Source: Parahoeflea olei (GTDB lineage Bacteria; Pseudomonadota; Alphaproteobacteria; Rhizobiales; Rhizobiaceae). From it: 64,000 nucleotides of DNA. The stretch covers positions 366,640 to 430,639 of the forward strand of contig NZ_LQZT01000023.1 of assembly GCF_001703635.1 (NCBI RefSeq), in the 5' to 3' direction. The notes beneath the pieces were generated by a model that was not told the DNA's origin, made no database searches, and was given only the letters and a program-made list of their open reading frames with translations. The translations under genes and the position numbers were made by a program. Positions 8,451-16,475 of the stretch are shown in pieces (positions within the stretch are counted from its first letter, which is position 1; each line of letters opens with the position of its first letter).

Positions 8451-10508
8451 ATGGTGCAAGTCAAGGATCCGCTGCTCGAGCCCTACCGGCTCGGGCACCT
8501 GACGTTGAAGAACCGCATCATGACCACCAGTCATGAGCCGGCCTATCCCGAAGACGGTATGCCCAAGGACCGCTACCGGGCCTATCATGTGGAGCGCGCC
8601 AAGGCCGGCGTGGCAATGACCATGACGGCAGGCTCGGCGGCAGTGTCGAAGGACAGCCCGCCGGTGTTCAACAATGTGCTCGCCTACCGCGACGACGTCG
8701 TCGGCTGGATGAAGAAGCTTGCCGACGAATGCCACGATCATGGCTGCGCGGTGATGATCCAGTTGACCCATCTCGGCCGGCGCACCCACTGGAACAAGGG
8801 CGACTGGCTGCCGGCGCTGTCGACCAGCCACCAGCGCGAACCGGCGCACCGGGCCTTCCCGAAGAAGATGGAGGATTGGGACATCGCCCGAGTGATCGGC
8901 GACTATGCCGACGCCGCCGAGCGCATGGCCGAAGCCGGGCTCGATGGCATCGAGCTCGAATGCTACGGCCACCTGATGGACCAGTTCATGTCGCCGCTCA
9001 CCAACGAGCTCGACGGTCCCTATGGCGGCAGCCTCGAAAACCGGGCCCGCTTCGCGCTCGACGTGGTGGCGGCCATCCGCGCGCGCGTTGGCGACCGGCT
9101 GCTGGTCGGCGTGCGCTACACCGCCGACGAGACCGCCAAGGGCGGCATCAGCGCGGAAGAGGGCGTGGCCATCGGCCATATGTTCAAGGCGTCCGGCCAG
9201 GTCGATTTCTTGAATGTCATCCGCGGCCAGATCCACACCGATCCGGCGATGACCGATGTCATTCCCGTCCAAGGCATGAAATCCGCGCCGCATCTCGATT
9301 TCGCAGGCCGCATCCGCGCCGAGGTCGGGCTGCCGACCTTCCATGCCGCGCGCATCCCGGATGTCGCAACCGCCCGCCACGCGATCGCCAGCGGCAAGCT
9401 CGACATGGTCGGCATGACCCGCGCCCACATGGCCGATCCGCATCTGGTGCAAAAGATCGTCGAGGGCCGCGAGCACGACATCCGCCCCTGCGTCGGCGCC
9501 ACCTATTGCCTCGACCGGATCTACCAGGCGGGCGATGCGCTCTGCATCCACAACCCGGCCACGGGCCGTGAACTCTCGATGCCGCACACGATTGCCCGCG
9601 CCGATGTGTCGAAACGCGTGGTGATCGTCGGCGCGGGGCCGGCGGGTCTCGAAGCCGCCCGTGTGGCGGCCGAACGCGGCCACACGGTCACCGTGCTCGA
9701 GGCGCAGCCCGATCCGGGCGGGCAGATCCGGCTGACCGCACAGAACCCGCGCCGCAAGGAGATGATTGGCATCGTCGACTGGCGCATGGCCCAATGCGCC
9801 GCCCGCGACGTCGAGTTCCGCTTCAACACCTGGGCCGAGGCCGAGGATGTGCTCGCGCTCGACCCGGACGTCGTCGTCATCGCCACCGGTGGACTGCCGC
9901 ACACCGAGGTGCTTGAAAGCGGCAACGACCTGGTGGTCTCGAGCTGGGACCTGATCTCCGGCGACGTCAAGCCGGGCAAGTCCGTGCTCGTCTATGACGA
10001 TGCCGGCGACCATGCCGGCCTGCAGGCCGCCGAAGTGGCGGCCCATGCCGGGGCGACGGTCGAGATCATGACGCCCGATCGCAGCTTCGCCCCCGACGTG
10101 ATGGCGATGAACCTGGTGCCCTATATGCGCGCGCTGCAGGACAAGGAGGTGACCTTTACCGTGACCTACCGCCTGACCTCGGTGGAGCGCGACGGCAATC
10201 GGCTCAAGGCCGTCATCGGCAGCGATTACATGCCGCTTGCCAAGACGAGGGTGTTCGACCAGGTGGTCATCAACCACGGCACCCTGCCGCTCGACGAGCT
10301 CTATTTCGAGCTGAAGCCCAAGTCGTCCAATCGCGGCCAGGTAGACTACGAAGCCTTCATCGCCGGCCGCCCGCAGGCGCTGAACGGCGGCCCGAAGGGC
10401 GAAGCGGCCACCGGCGCCTTCCAGCTCTTCCGCATCGGCGACGCGGTGGCAGCCCGCAACACCCATGCCGCAATCTACGATGCGCTCCGGTTGATGAAGG
10501 AGGTGTGA
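8451..10508 (+). CDS. DgcA/StcD-like FMN/FAD/4Fe-4S N-methyl amine demethylase (old yellow enzyme family)
   Basis: A 685-residue oxidoreductase of the trimethylamine dehydrogenase / 2,4-dienoyl-CoA reductase type. An N-terminal FMN TIM barrel (about 1-340: LGHLTLKNRIMTTSHE, GIELECYGHLMDQFMSPLTN) is followed by a cysteine cluster (CVGATYC then C near 365) for an Fe-S centre and a dinucleotide-binding domain (VVIVGAGPAGLEAARVAAERGH). Length and cluster sequence match dimethylglycine demethylase DgcA and the N-methylproline demethylase StcD of stachydrine catabolism. It would remove a methyl group from a tertiary or secondary amine, which fits the product expected from the upstream MttB-family enzyme. 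It starts after a GAGGAG site. Confidence 0.85.
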   Translation: MVQVKDPLLEPYRLGHLTLKNRIMTTSHEPAYPEDGMPKDRYRAYHVERAKAGVAMTMTAGSAAVSKDSPPVFNNVLAYRDDVVGWMKKLADECHDHGCAVMIQLTHLGRRTHWNKGDWLPALSTSHQREPAHRAFPKKMEDWDIARVIGDYADAAERMAEAGLDGIELECYGHLMDQFMSPLTNELDGPYGGSLENRARFALDVVAAIRARVGDRLLVGVRYTADETAKGGISAEEGVAIGHMFKASGQVDFLNVIRGQIHTDPAMTDVIPVQGMKSAPHLDFAGRIRAEVGLPTFHAARIPDVATARHAIASGKLDMVGMTRAHMADPHLVQKIVEGREHDIRPCVGATYCLDRIYQAGDALCIHNPATGRELSMPHTIARADVSKRVVIVGAGPAGLEAARVAAERGHTVTVLEAQPDPGGQIRLTAQNPRRKEMIGIVDWRMAQCAARDVEFRFNTWAEAEDVLALDPDVVVIATGGLPHTEVLESGNDLVVSSWDLISGDVKPGKSVLVYDDAGDHAGLQAAEVAAHAGATVEIMTPDRSFAPDVMAMNLVPYMRALQDKEVTFTVTYRLTSVERDGNRLKAVIGSDYMPLAKTRVFDQVVINHGTLPLDELYFELKPKSSNRGQVDYEAFIAGRPQALNGGPKGEAATGAFQLFRIGDAVAARNTHAAIYDALRLMKEV

Positions 10509-10511
10509 GAT

Positions 10512-10545
10512 ATAACGCATTGCGTTATATAACGCAATGCGTTAT
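10512..10545. promoter_or_regulatory. Perfect 34-bp composite palindrome, probable HigA operator
   Basis: Two 17-base blocks, ATAACGCATTGCGTTAT (10512-10528) and ATAACGCAATGCGTTAT (10529-10545), are exact reverse complements of each other. Each block is itself an 8-1-8 inverted repeat of ATAACGCA, giving four half-sites in a row. The element fills the gap between the demethylase stop (10508) and the toxin start (10554), so the module promoter must overlap it. It is the likely site of HigA autorepression. Confidence 0.75.
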
Positions 10546-10553
10546 GGTTCCCC

Positions 10554-10838
10554 ATGATCATCGGCTTTGGCGATCCTGAAACGGAACTCATCTGGGAAGG
10601 CACGCGAAGCCGCCGCCTTCCTTCCGACATTCAGGCTACGGCGTTGCGCAAATTGCGTCTGCTCAATCAGGCCCAGGCCATCTCCGACCTGCGGGTGCCG
10701 CCTGGGAATCGTCTTGAAGCTTTGAAAGGACACTGGTCGGGCTGGTATAGCATCAGGATCAACAGCCAATGGCGTATCTGCTTTAGATGGGATAAAAGAG
10801 GAGCCGGAGATGTCACAATCGTCGACTACCATTACTGA
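10554..10838 (+). CDS. higB: HigB-type toxin (RelE/ParE superfamily)
   Basis: A 94-residue basic protein of the plasmid maintenance toxin family: ALRKLRLLNQAQAISDLRVPPGN, then LEALKGHWSGWYSIRINSQW and RICFRWDKRGAGDVTIVDYHY. HigB toxins cleave ribosome-bound mRNA. The toxin gene precedes the antitoxin gene, as is typical of higBA, and the two overlap by 29 bases. The ATG lies 8 bases after the palindromic operator and has no obvious ribosome binding site, so translation may be kept low on purpose. Confidence 0.9.
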   Translation: MIIGFGDPETELIWEGTRSRRLPSDIQATALRKLRLLNQAQAISDLRVPPGNRLEALKGHWSGWYSIRINSQWRICFRWDKRGAGDVTIVDYHY

Positions 10839-11124
10839 GTTGCTGCCCAATCCCCATCCGGGCGAAATCCTCAACGAGGAATTTCTCAAGCCCATGGGCA
10901 TCAGCCAGAATGCCTTGGCGCGCGCGGTCCACGTGCCGCCGCGCCGGATCAACGAGATCGTGCTCGGTAAGCGCGGGGTCACCGCGGATACGGATTTGCG
11001 GCTCGCGCGCTTCTTCGGCATGTCTGAAGGCTTTTTTCTCGGCCTCCAGGCGGATTTCGACATGATGCAGCGCCGGCGGGAAATCGGCAGCGAATTGAAC
11101 CGCATCCGGCCCTATGCTGCTTGA
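10810..11124 (+). CDS. higA: HigA-type antitoxin (XRE-family HTH)
   Basis: A 104-residue antitoxin with the family opening PNPHPGEILNEEFLKPMGIS and a helix-turn-helix (ISQNALARAVHVPPRRINEI, about residues 31-50), followed by RLARFFGMSEGFFLGLQ. It neutralises HigB and represses the operon. Its start lies inside higB and follows GAGCCGGAG, so the antitoxin has a better ribosome binding site than the toxin. The long palindrome at 10512-10545 is the probable operator. Confidence 0.92.
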   Translation: MSQSSTTITELLPNPHPGEILNEEFLKPMGISQNALARAVHVPPRRINEIVLGKRGVTADTDLRLARFFGMSEGFFLGLQADFDMMQRRREIGSELNRIRPYAA

Positions 11125-11200
11125 TGAAAGCCCAGAGCTGACTTGACAGATAAGTGCCGCAATTGATCCCAGCCCCTGCGGAATACCGCCAAAGCTCGAA

Positions 11201-12088
11201 CTACAGCCGATACTCCGGCTCAAAACGGCCCTTGACCGGATGGTCGAGCAGGAAGGTCGAGCCGGCATCCGGATCGTTTGCCAGGTCTTCGGCGGACATG
11301 CCTTCCTGCGCGGTCGTCACCATCAGCCGGTCCGCCGCCTTGCCCACGAAGGCGGGGCAGCTCGAGCGGGTGGCGGGAACCTTGAGCGAGGCCTGGTGCC
11401 GGCCTTCGGGCGAATAGGCGTCGATCGAGCCCGCGCCCCAGCGCGCGTTCCAGATCGTGCCGGCTGCGTCGCAGACCGCCCCGTCGAGCCCGCCTTCGCC
11501 GCGATGCTCCAGGAACAGCGCCGCTTCGCCGCGCGGCAGCGCGGTCGCGGGATCGATCTCGACGCGCATCATCCGGTTGCTTCCGGTGTCGGCGAAATAG
11601 GCGACGCTGCCGTCGGGCGAAAAGCAGATGGCATTGGGGATGGTGAGGCCGGGATAGAGCACCGTCACCTTGCCCCTTGCCACATGGTAGATCGTTCCGG
11701 CGCCGGTTTCGGCCTTCTTGCCCATGGTGCCGATCCACAGCGCGCCGCAGGGATGCACCCGACCGTCATTGGAGCGGGTCGCCGCAGTGCCCGCCTCGAT
11801 CGGCGTAATCAGCTCGAGGCGGCCGCTTGCCGTGTCGCGCAGATGAAGCCCTGTCTCGGTGGCGATCACCTGCCGCCCGGAATCGACCCGCGCGAGCACG
11901 CTTGCCATCACCGGCAGCGCGTGCACCCGCGCGGCCCCGGTCTCCAGCGGGTATTCGATGAGCTTGCGGCCCAAAATGTCGAACCACCAGGCGGTGTCGG
12001 TGGCGGGATCATAGGTCGGGCCTTCGCCAAGCGTGCAGGCAGGCGCGGCGAGCTTCGATCCGGAAAAGGCGATGGGGGTGACGGTCAT
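11201..12088 (-). CDS. SMP-30/gluconolactonase-family sugar lactonase
   Basis: A 295-residue six-bladed beta-propeller lactonase. Expected metal-site regions are visible: the glutamate in LGEGPTYD (about 22), the asparagine in IPNAICFSPDG, and the aspartate in GGLDGAVCD. It would hydrolyse the aldonolactone produced by the sugar dehydrogenase at 13.6-14.4 kb, giving galactonate (or arabinonate). It is the last gene of a four-gene minus-strand operon and its start overlaps the aldolase stop by four bases. Substrate preference between D-galactono- and L-arabino-lactone cannot be read from the sequence. Confidence 0.85.
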   Translation of the reverse strand: MTVTPIAFSGSKLAAPACTLGEGPTYDPATDTAWWFDILGRKLIEYPLETGAARVHALPVMASVLARVDSGRQVIATETGLHLRDTASGRLELITPIEAGTAATRSNDGRVHPCGALWIGTMGKKAETGAGTIYHVARGKVTVLYPGLTIPNAICFSPDGSVAYFADTGSNRMMRVEIDPATALPRGEAALFLEHRGEGGLDGAVCDAAGTIWNARWGAGSIDAYSPEGRHQASLKVPATRSSCPAFVGKAADRLMVTTAQEGMSAEDLANDPDAGSTFLLDHPVKGRFEPEYRL

Positions 12089-12723
12089 GCGGCTTCCTCC
12101 GCGAGTGCGTCATAGGCCTTGATCGCGGCTTCAGCGCGGTGCGCCACCTCCGCCGCTTCCATGCCGGCGGCGTAGAGGCTGGAGCCGAGCCCGAAGGTGC
12201 GGATGCCGACCCTGGCATAGGCGGCGAAATCCGCATTGCCGACCCCGCCCACGGCGCCGACGCTCACATCCTTCGGCAGAACCGCCCGGATCGCGGCGAT
12301 GCCGGAGGGGCCAAGCACGCTTGCAGGAAAGAACTTGAGCGCGGAGGCGCCCGCCGCGCAGGCCGCAAGCGCCTCGGTCGGCGTGAACACGCCGGGCATC
12401 GTCACCATGCCGTGCGAGATGGCGCGCTCGATCACCGCGCCGTCGACATTGGGGCTCACCATCAGCCGCCCGCCGGTGTCGGCGAGGCGGTCGACATCCT
12501 CGGCCGACAGCACCGTGCCCGCGCCGATCAACACGCCCTCGGGCGCGCGCCGCACCGCGATGCCAATCGACTTGAACGGGTCGGGCGAATTGAGCGGGAT
12601 TTCGATGGCGGTGAACCCGGCTTCGACCAGCCCGTCGATGATCGCCGGGGTCTCGTCTGGGGTGATGCCGCGCAGGATCGCCACCAGGCTGCGCTTCATG
12701 GGGGGGAATTTGATGCGGATCAT
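12085..12723 (-). CDS. dgoA: 2-dehydro-3-deoxy-6-phosphogalactonate aldolase
   Basis: A 212-residue class I KDPG/KDPGal aldolase. Glu41 (AIEIPLNSP) is the general base and Lys130 (ALKFFPAS) forms the Schiff base; the phosphate-binding loops GAVGGVG and GLGSSLY are present. It splits KDPGal to pyruvate and glyceraldehyde 3-phosphate, the last step of the De Ley-Doudoroff pathway. The ATG at 12723 overlaps the kinase stop (ATGA). A second Met eight codons in, right before RSLVAILRG, is an alternative start. The operon lacks a galactonate dehydratase, which must be encoded elsewhere. Confidence 0.93.
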   Translation of the reverse strand: MIRIKFPPMKRSLVAILRGITPDETPAIIDGLVEAGFTAIEIPLNSPDPFKSIGIAVRRAPEGVLIGAGTVLSAEDVDRLADTGGRLMVSPNVDGAVIERAISHGMVTMPGVFTPTEALAACAAGASALKFFPASVLGPSGIAAIRAVLPKDVSVGAVGGVGNADFAAYARVGIRTFGLGSSLYAAGMEAAEVAHRAEAAIKAYDALAEEAA

Positions 12724-13652
12724 GCCTTTGCGAGTTCTCCCTTGCTGGCGGCGAAGGCAAGCCAGGCCTCGACCAGCCCGCGCCGCGCCGCGATGTCGGC
12801 GTCGATGTCGTGCACGTGCACGCCGCATTCCGACAAGGCGGTGCGATAGAGCCGCTGCAGCGCGCCGGAGGCCACCAGCCCGACGCGTTCGCCGCCGCGA
12901 ATGCCTGCGCCGGCGCATTCGGCGCCGATCAGCAGGCCCGACAGGCGTGCCCGGCCTTCATCCTGGCCGTAATCGTGCAGCAACTGTCCCGCGCGGATCG
13001 CAAACAGCTGGTGCGTGGTTTTCTCGGGCCTGGTCCAGCCGTCGCGCACGCCGGTCAGGAACGCCGGATCATGGGCGTCCACGGGGCCTTCGCCGCCGGT
13101 GGAATGCTTCAGGATGGTGCCTGAGCTGATGGTGGCGAACAGCTCGCCGGTCATGAAGGTTTCGAACCCTTTCACCCGGGTGCCGTCCATGCGCACCCAT
13201 TTCGAATGGGTGCCCGGCATGCAGTAGAAGCTGCCGCCGGTGAATTCCAGATGCGCGCCGAGCAGTTGCGTTTCCTCGCCGCGCATCACGTCGGGTTCGT
13301 CGATCGCGCGCGAGGCCAGCCCCGGCAGGATGATGATCCGGCGCGTGGCGCCCGGCACCACGGTCGCCGCCGGGCCGATCGAGGCAAGCTCCGCCGGCGT
13401 GTCGATATAGCCCGCTTCCATCCATCCCTGCCGGGAGCCGGCCATGCCGCAGATCACCACCGGCAGGCCGGCGGGCGCGGAAAGGGCATCGAGATGGGAA
13501 TCGAGCACGGCCTGGAAGCCGCGGCTCGCGGCCTCGCCGAGCCCTTCCTGGCTGCGCCGCTCGGCCAGCACGGTTCCGGCGCTCGACATCAACCACAGCC
13601 GGAAGCTCGAGGTGCCCCAGTCGACGGCGATGAGGGCGGGTGAGGTGCTCAC
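12720..13652 (-). CDS. dgoK: 2-dehydro-3-deoxygalactonokinase
   Basis: A 310-residue sugar-acid kinase of the ASKHA fold, with N-terminal phosphate motif IAVDWGTSSFRLWL, ICGMAGSRQGW near residue 75 and CMPGTHSKWV near 150. It phosphorylates 2-keto-3-deoxygalactonate for the adjacent aldolase. The start is a GTG at 13652 that overlaps the upstream dehydrogenase stop (GTGA), and the stop overlaps the aldolase ATG, so the operon is translationally coupled throughout. Confidence 0.93.
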   Translation of the reverse strand: MSTSPALIAVDWGTSSFRLWLMSSAGTVLAERRSQEGLGEAASRGFQAVLDSHLDALSAPAGLPVVICGMAGSRQGWMEAGYIDTPAELASIGPAATVVPGATRRIIILPGLASRAIDEPDVMRGEETQLLGAHLEFTGGSFYCMPGTHSKWVRMDGTRVKGFETFMTGELFATISSGTILKHSTGGEGPVDAHDPAFLTGVRDGWTRPEKTTHQLFAIRAGQLLHDYGQDEGRARLSGLLIGAECAGAGIRGGERVGLVASGALQRLYRTALSECGVHVHDIDADIAARRGLVEAWLAFAASKGELAKA

Positions 13653-14419
13653 ATCATGCCTCCATCGGCGATCAGGACCTGGGCGGTGATCATGGCCGAG
13701 GCGCGGGAGGCGAGGAACAGGCAGGGGCCGACCATGTCCGCGGGCTCGATCGGCCGCTTGAGGCATTGGCGCTCGATCATCGCCGAAAGTCCCTCTTCGG
13801 TCACCCACAGCCGCTTCTGCCGCTCCGTCATCACCCAGCCCGGCGCAATCGCGTTGACGCGGATCCCGTCCGGCCCGAGCCGGCCGGCGAGCCCCTTGGT
13901 GAGGCCGACGATGCCGGCCTTGGCTGCGGTGTAGGACGGCATCGAGCCGATATTGAGCATGTAGGAGGTCGAGGTGAAATTGACGATCGCCCCGCCGCCC
14001 GCCGCGATCATCCCCGGCGCCACCGCCTGGGCGACGAAGGCAACCGGCTTGAGATTGACGGCCTGGTTGTCGTCCCAGTAGTCGCTGCTCATCTCCAGGA
14101 ATTCGTGGCGGTCGTCGAGCGCGGCGTTGTTGACGAGCACCGTGACCGCGCCATGGGCTTCGTCGGCCCGCGCGCAGGCGGTGCGCAACTGGTCGAGGTC
14201 GGTCAGGTCCGCCTCGATGAACAGCGGCGCATGGTCGACCTCGCCCGCCAGCCGGTCCACCAGCGCCAGGCTCGGCCCGGCGGCGATGTCGATGAAGGCC
14301 ACGCGCGCGCCCTGGCGCGCAAATCCCTCCGTCAGCGCGGCGCCGATGCCGGTGCCGCCACCGGTGATGAGAACCGATTGGTTTGCAAGGTCGTGAAACT
14401 GTGTCGTCTGTTCGGGCAT
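13649..14419 (-). CDS. SDR-family sugar 1-dehydrogenase (probable galactose/arabinose dehydrogenase)
   Basis: A 256-residue short-chain dehydrogenase: cofactor motif TGGGTGIG (about 19-26), VNNAA near 97, catalytic Ser150, Tyr163 and Lys167 (PSYTAAKAGIVGLTKGLA). An acidic residue after the second strand (AFIDI) points to NAD preference. As first gene of an operon with a KDGal kinase, a KDPGal aldolase and an SMP-30 lactonase, it most likely oxidises D-galactose (or L-arabinose/D-fucose) to the lactone. Family membership is certain; the substrate is inferred from context. Confidence 0.85.
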   Translation of the reverse strand: MPEQTTQFHDLANQSVLITGGGTGIGAALTEGFARQGARVAFIDIAAGPSLALVDRLAGEVDHAPLFIEADLTDLDQLRTACARADEAHGAVTVLVNNAALDDRHEFLEMSSDYWDDNQAVNLKPVAFVAQAVAPGMIAAGGGAIVNFTSTSYMLNIGSMPSYTAAKAGIVGLTKGLAGRLGPDGIRVNAIAPGWVMTERQKRLWVTEEGLSAMIERQCLKRPIEPADMVGPCLFLASRASAMITAQVLIADGGMM

Positions 14420-14579
14420 TCAAAGCTCCTGCAGCTGCTCTGCATCCTCCGGGCGCCGCCTGTCGTCGCAGCGACCGCCTCCCGCGTGGCCTGGTCCTCC
14501 CGCCTGGACCGGAAAGCGCGCGCCCTGCCGGACACGCCTCCCGGGCCGGAGCGGCACGCCGCGCCACTGTGCCGCCGGT

Positions 14580-16208
14580 TCAGGCGGTCGGCAAGTGGTA
14601 GTTCTTGAGCGTGGTGCGCAAGGTGGTCTTCTGGATCTTGCCGGTGGCGGTGTGCGGAATCTCGTCGATGAACAGCACGTCGTCCGGCATCCACCATTTG
14701 GCGATCTTGCCGTCGAGAAAATCGAGCAGCGACTGCTTGGAGGGGGACCGGCCTTCCTTGGCGACCACCACCAGGAGCGGCCGCTCGTCCCATTTCGGGT
14801 GGGCCACGCCGATCACCGCGGCTTCGGCCACGTCCGGATGGCCGACCGCCAGGTTTTCGATCTCGATCGTGGAAATCCATTCGCCGCCGGACTTGATCAC
14901 GTCCTTGGCGCGGTCGGTGATCTGCATGTAGCCATGGGGGTCGACATGGGCGACATCGCCGGTGTCGAACCAGTTCTCGGCGTCGAACTGCTCTGCACCG
15001 CGGCTCTTGTAATAGGACGACGAGACCGCGGGGCCACGCACCTTGAGCCGGCCGAAGGTCTTGCCGTCCCAGGGCAGTTCCTCGTTCTCGTCGTCGGTGA
15101 CCTTCATCTCGACGGTAAAGGGCGGGTGGCCCTGTTTGGTCTGCAGGTCGAGTTTGGCATCGCCTTCGAGATGGCTGTAGTCGGGCTTGATCGAGCACAG
15201 CGTGCCGAGCGGGCTCATTTCGGTCATGCCCCAGGCATGGATCACGTCGACGCCGTAATCGTCCTGGAAGGCCTTGGTGATCGCGCGCGGGCAGGCCGAT
15301 CCGCCGATCACCACGCGGGTGAGATCGGGGAGCGCGCCGCCGTGCTTTTCCATGTGCTGAAGCAGCATCAGCCAGACGGTCGGCACCGCCGCGGTGATGG
15401 TCACCTTTTCCCGGGTCAGGATCTCGTAGATCGAGGCACCGTCCATGCCGGGGCCGGGCATCACCATCGCGCATCCCGACATCGGACCGGAAAAGGCGGT
15501 GGACCAGCCATTGGCGTGAAACAGCGGCACCACCGGCATCAGCCGGTCGCGCGAGGACAGGTTGAGCATGTCCGGCTGCAATGCGGCCATCGCATGCAGC
15601 ACGTTGGAGCGGTGCGTGTAGACCACGCCCTTGGGGTCGCCGGTCGTGCCCGAGGTGTAGCACATGCCCGCCGCGGTGCGCTCGTCGAACTCGCGCCAGG
15701 TGAAGTCGCCGTCGGCTTCGCCGAGATAGGTTTCGTAGGAGACCGCGTTCTTGAGCGAGGTCTCGGGCATGTGCGCGTCATCGGTGAGGATGACGATCCG
15801 CTCGAGGCTCGGCACCTTCGGCGCGATCATCTCGGCGAGCTTGACGAAGGTGAGGTCGACGAACAGCATCCGGTCTTCGGCGTCGTTCATGATCCAGGCG
15901 ATCTGGTCGGGAAACAGGCGTGGATTGAGCGTGTGGTAGATCGCGCCGATGCCGAGGATGCCGTACCAGCTCTCGAGGTGCCGCCAGGTGTTCCACGCCA
16001 TGGTGGCGATTCGGTCGCCGACCCCGTAGCCATCGCGGTCGAGCCGCTGCGCGAGCTTGAGCGCGCGGGCGCGCACCTCGCTGTAGCTCGTCCGGTGAAA
16101 CGGCCCCTCCACCGACCGCGATACCACCTCCCGGTTGCCGTGATAGAGCGCTGCGTGGTCGATCACCTTGTGGCAAAGCAGCGGCCATTCCTGCATCAAT
16201 CCAAGCAT
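14580..16208 (-). CDS. Acyl-CoA ligase (long-chain fatty acid / DmdB-like AMP-binding)
   Basis: A 542-residue ANL-superfamily ligase that activates a carboxylic acid via the acyl-adenylate. Visible motifs are the P-loop YTSGTTGDPKGVVYTH, HAWGMTEMSPLG, the hinge region FDTGDVAHVDPHGYMQITDRAKDVIKSGGEW and the C-terminal catalytic lysine in PHTATGKIQKT. Length and N-terminus (MLGLMQEWPLLCHKVIDHAA) resemble medium/long-chain fatty-acid ligases and the 3-methylthiopropionyl-CoA ligase DmdB; I cannot choose. The start at 16208 follows AAGGGA; the open frame continues upstream but crosses non-coding sequence. It is divergent from a LuxR-type regulator. Confidence 0.9.
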   Translation of the reverse strand: MLGLMQEWPLLCHKVIDHAALYHGNREVVSRSVEGPFHRTSYSEVRARALKLAQRLDRDGYGVGDRIATMAWNTWRHLESWYGILGIGAIYHTLNPRLFPDQIAWIMNDAEDRMLFVDLTFVKLAEMIAPKVPSLERIVILTDDAHMPETSLKNAVSYETYLGEADGDFTWREFDERTAAGMCYTSGTTGDPKGVVYTHRSNVLHAMAALQPDMLNLSSRDRLMPVVPLFHANGWSTAFSGPMSGCAMVMPGPGMDGASIYEILTREKVTITAAVPTVWLMLLQHMEKHGGALPDLTRVVIGGSACPRAITKAFQDDYGVDVIHAWGMTEMSPLGTLCSIKPDYSHLEGDAKLDLQTKQGHPPFTVEMKVTDDENEELPWDGKTFGRLKVRGPAVSSSYYKSRGAEQFDAENWFDTGDVAHVDPHGYMQITDRAKDVIKSGGEWISTIEIENLAVGHPDVAEAAVIGVAHPKWDERPLLVVVAKEGRSPSKQSLLDFLDGKIAKWWMPDDVLFIDEIPHTATGKIQKTTLRTTLKNYHLPTA

Positions 16209-16475
16209 AGTCGTCCCTTTGTGATTTCCTCTTCCTGCCAGAACAGTAGGGCCTTTCGGTGGATCGCGACAATACGAAAGTATCTGGGCAGCAATGTTTT
16301 GCATTTGTTCGAAATTAGGATAGTCTTTATTAGAGTGATTGGGAGGGGGCCGGCTGGTTGCAGGCCGCGATCGGGCGAGATCGCGCTTCAACCCGGACCG
16401 GAGTGAAAGAGCGGGGGGGCCAGACGGCCCCTTCGCAATGGGGTTCAGCAGTCCGGTTTGGATAGATGCTCGATT

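Noticed and set aside
7503..10520. A 1005-residue minus-strand open frame
   Set aside because: It is the antisense shadow of the MttB/DgcA-like genes, with His/Gly/Arg-rich shadow composition and no recognisable domain.
12720..14567. A fusion of a long arginine-rich N-terminus with the KDGal kinase
   Set aside because: The kinase fold begins at the GTG at 13652, which overlaps the dehydrogenase stop; the upstream part is a frame-shifted shadow of the dehydrogenase gene.
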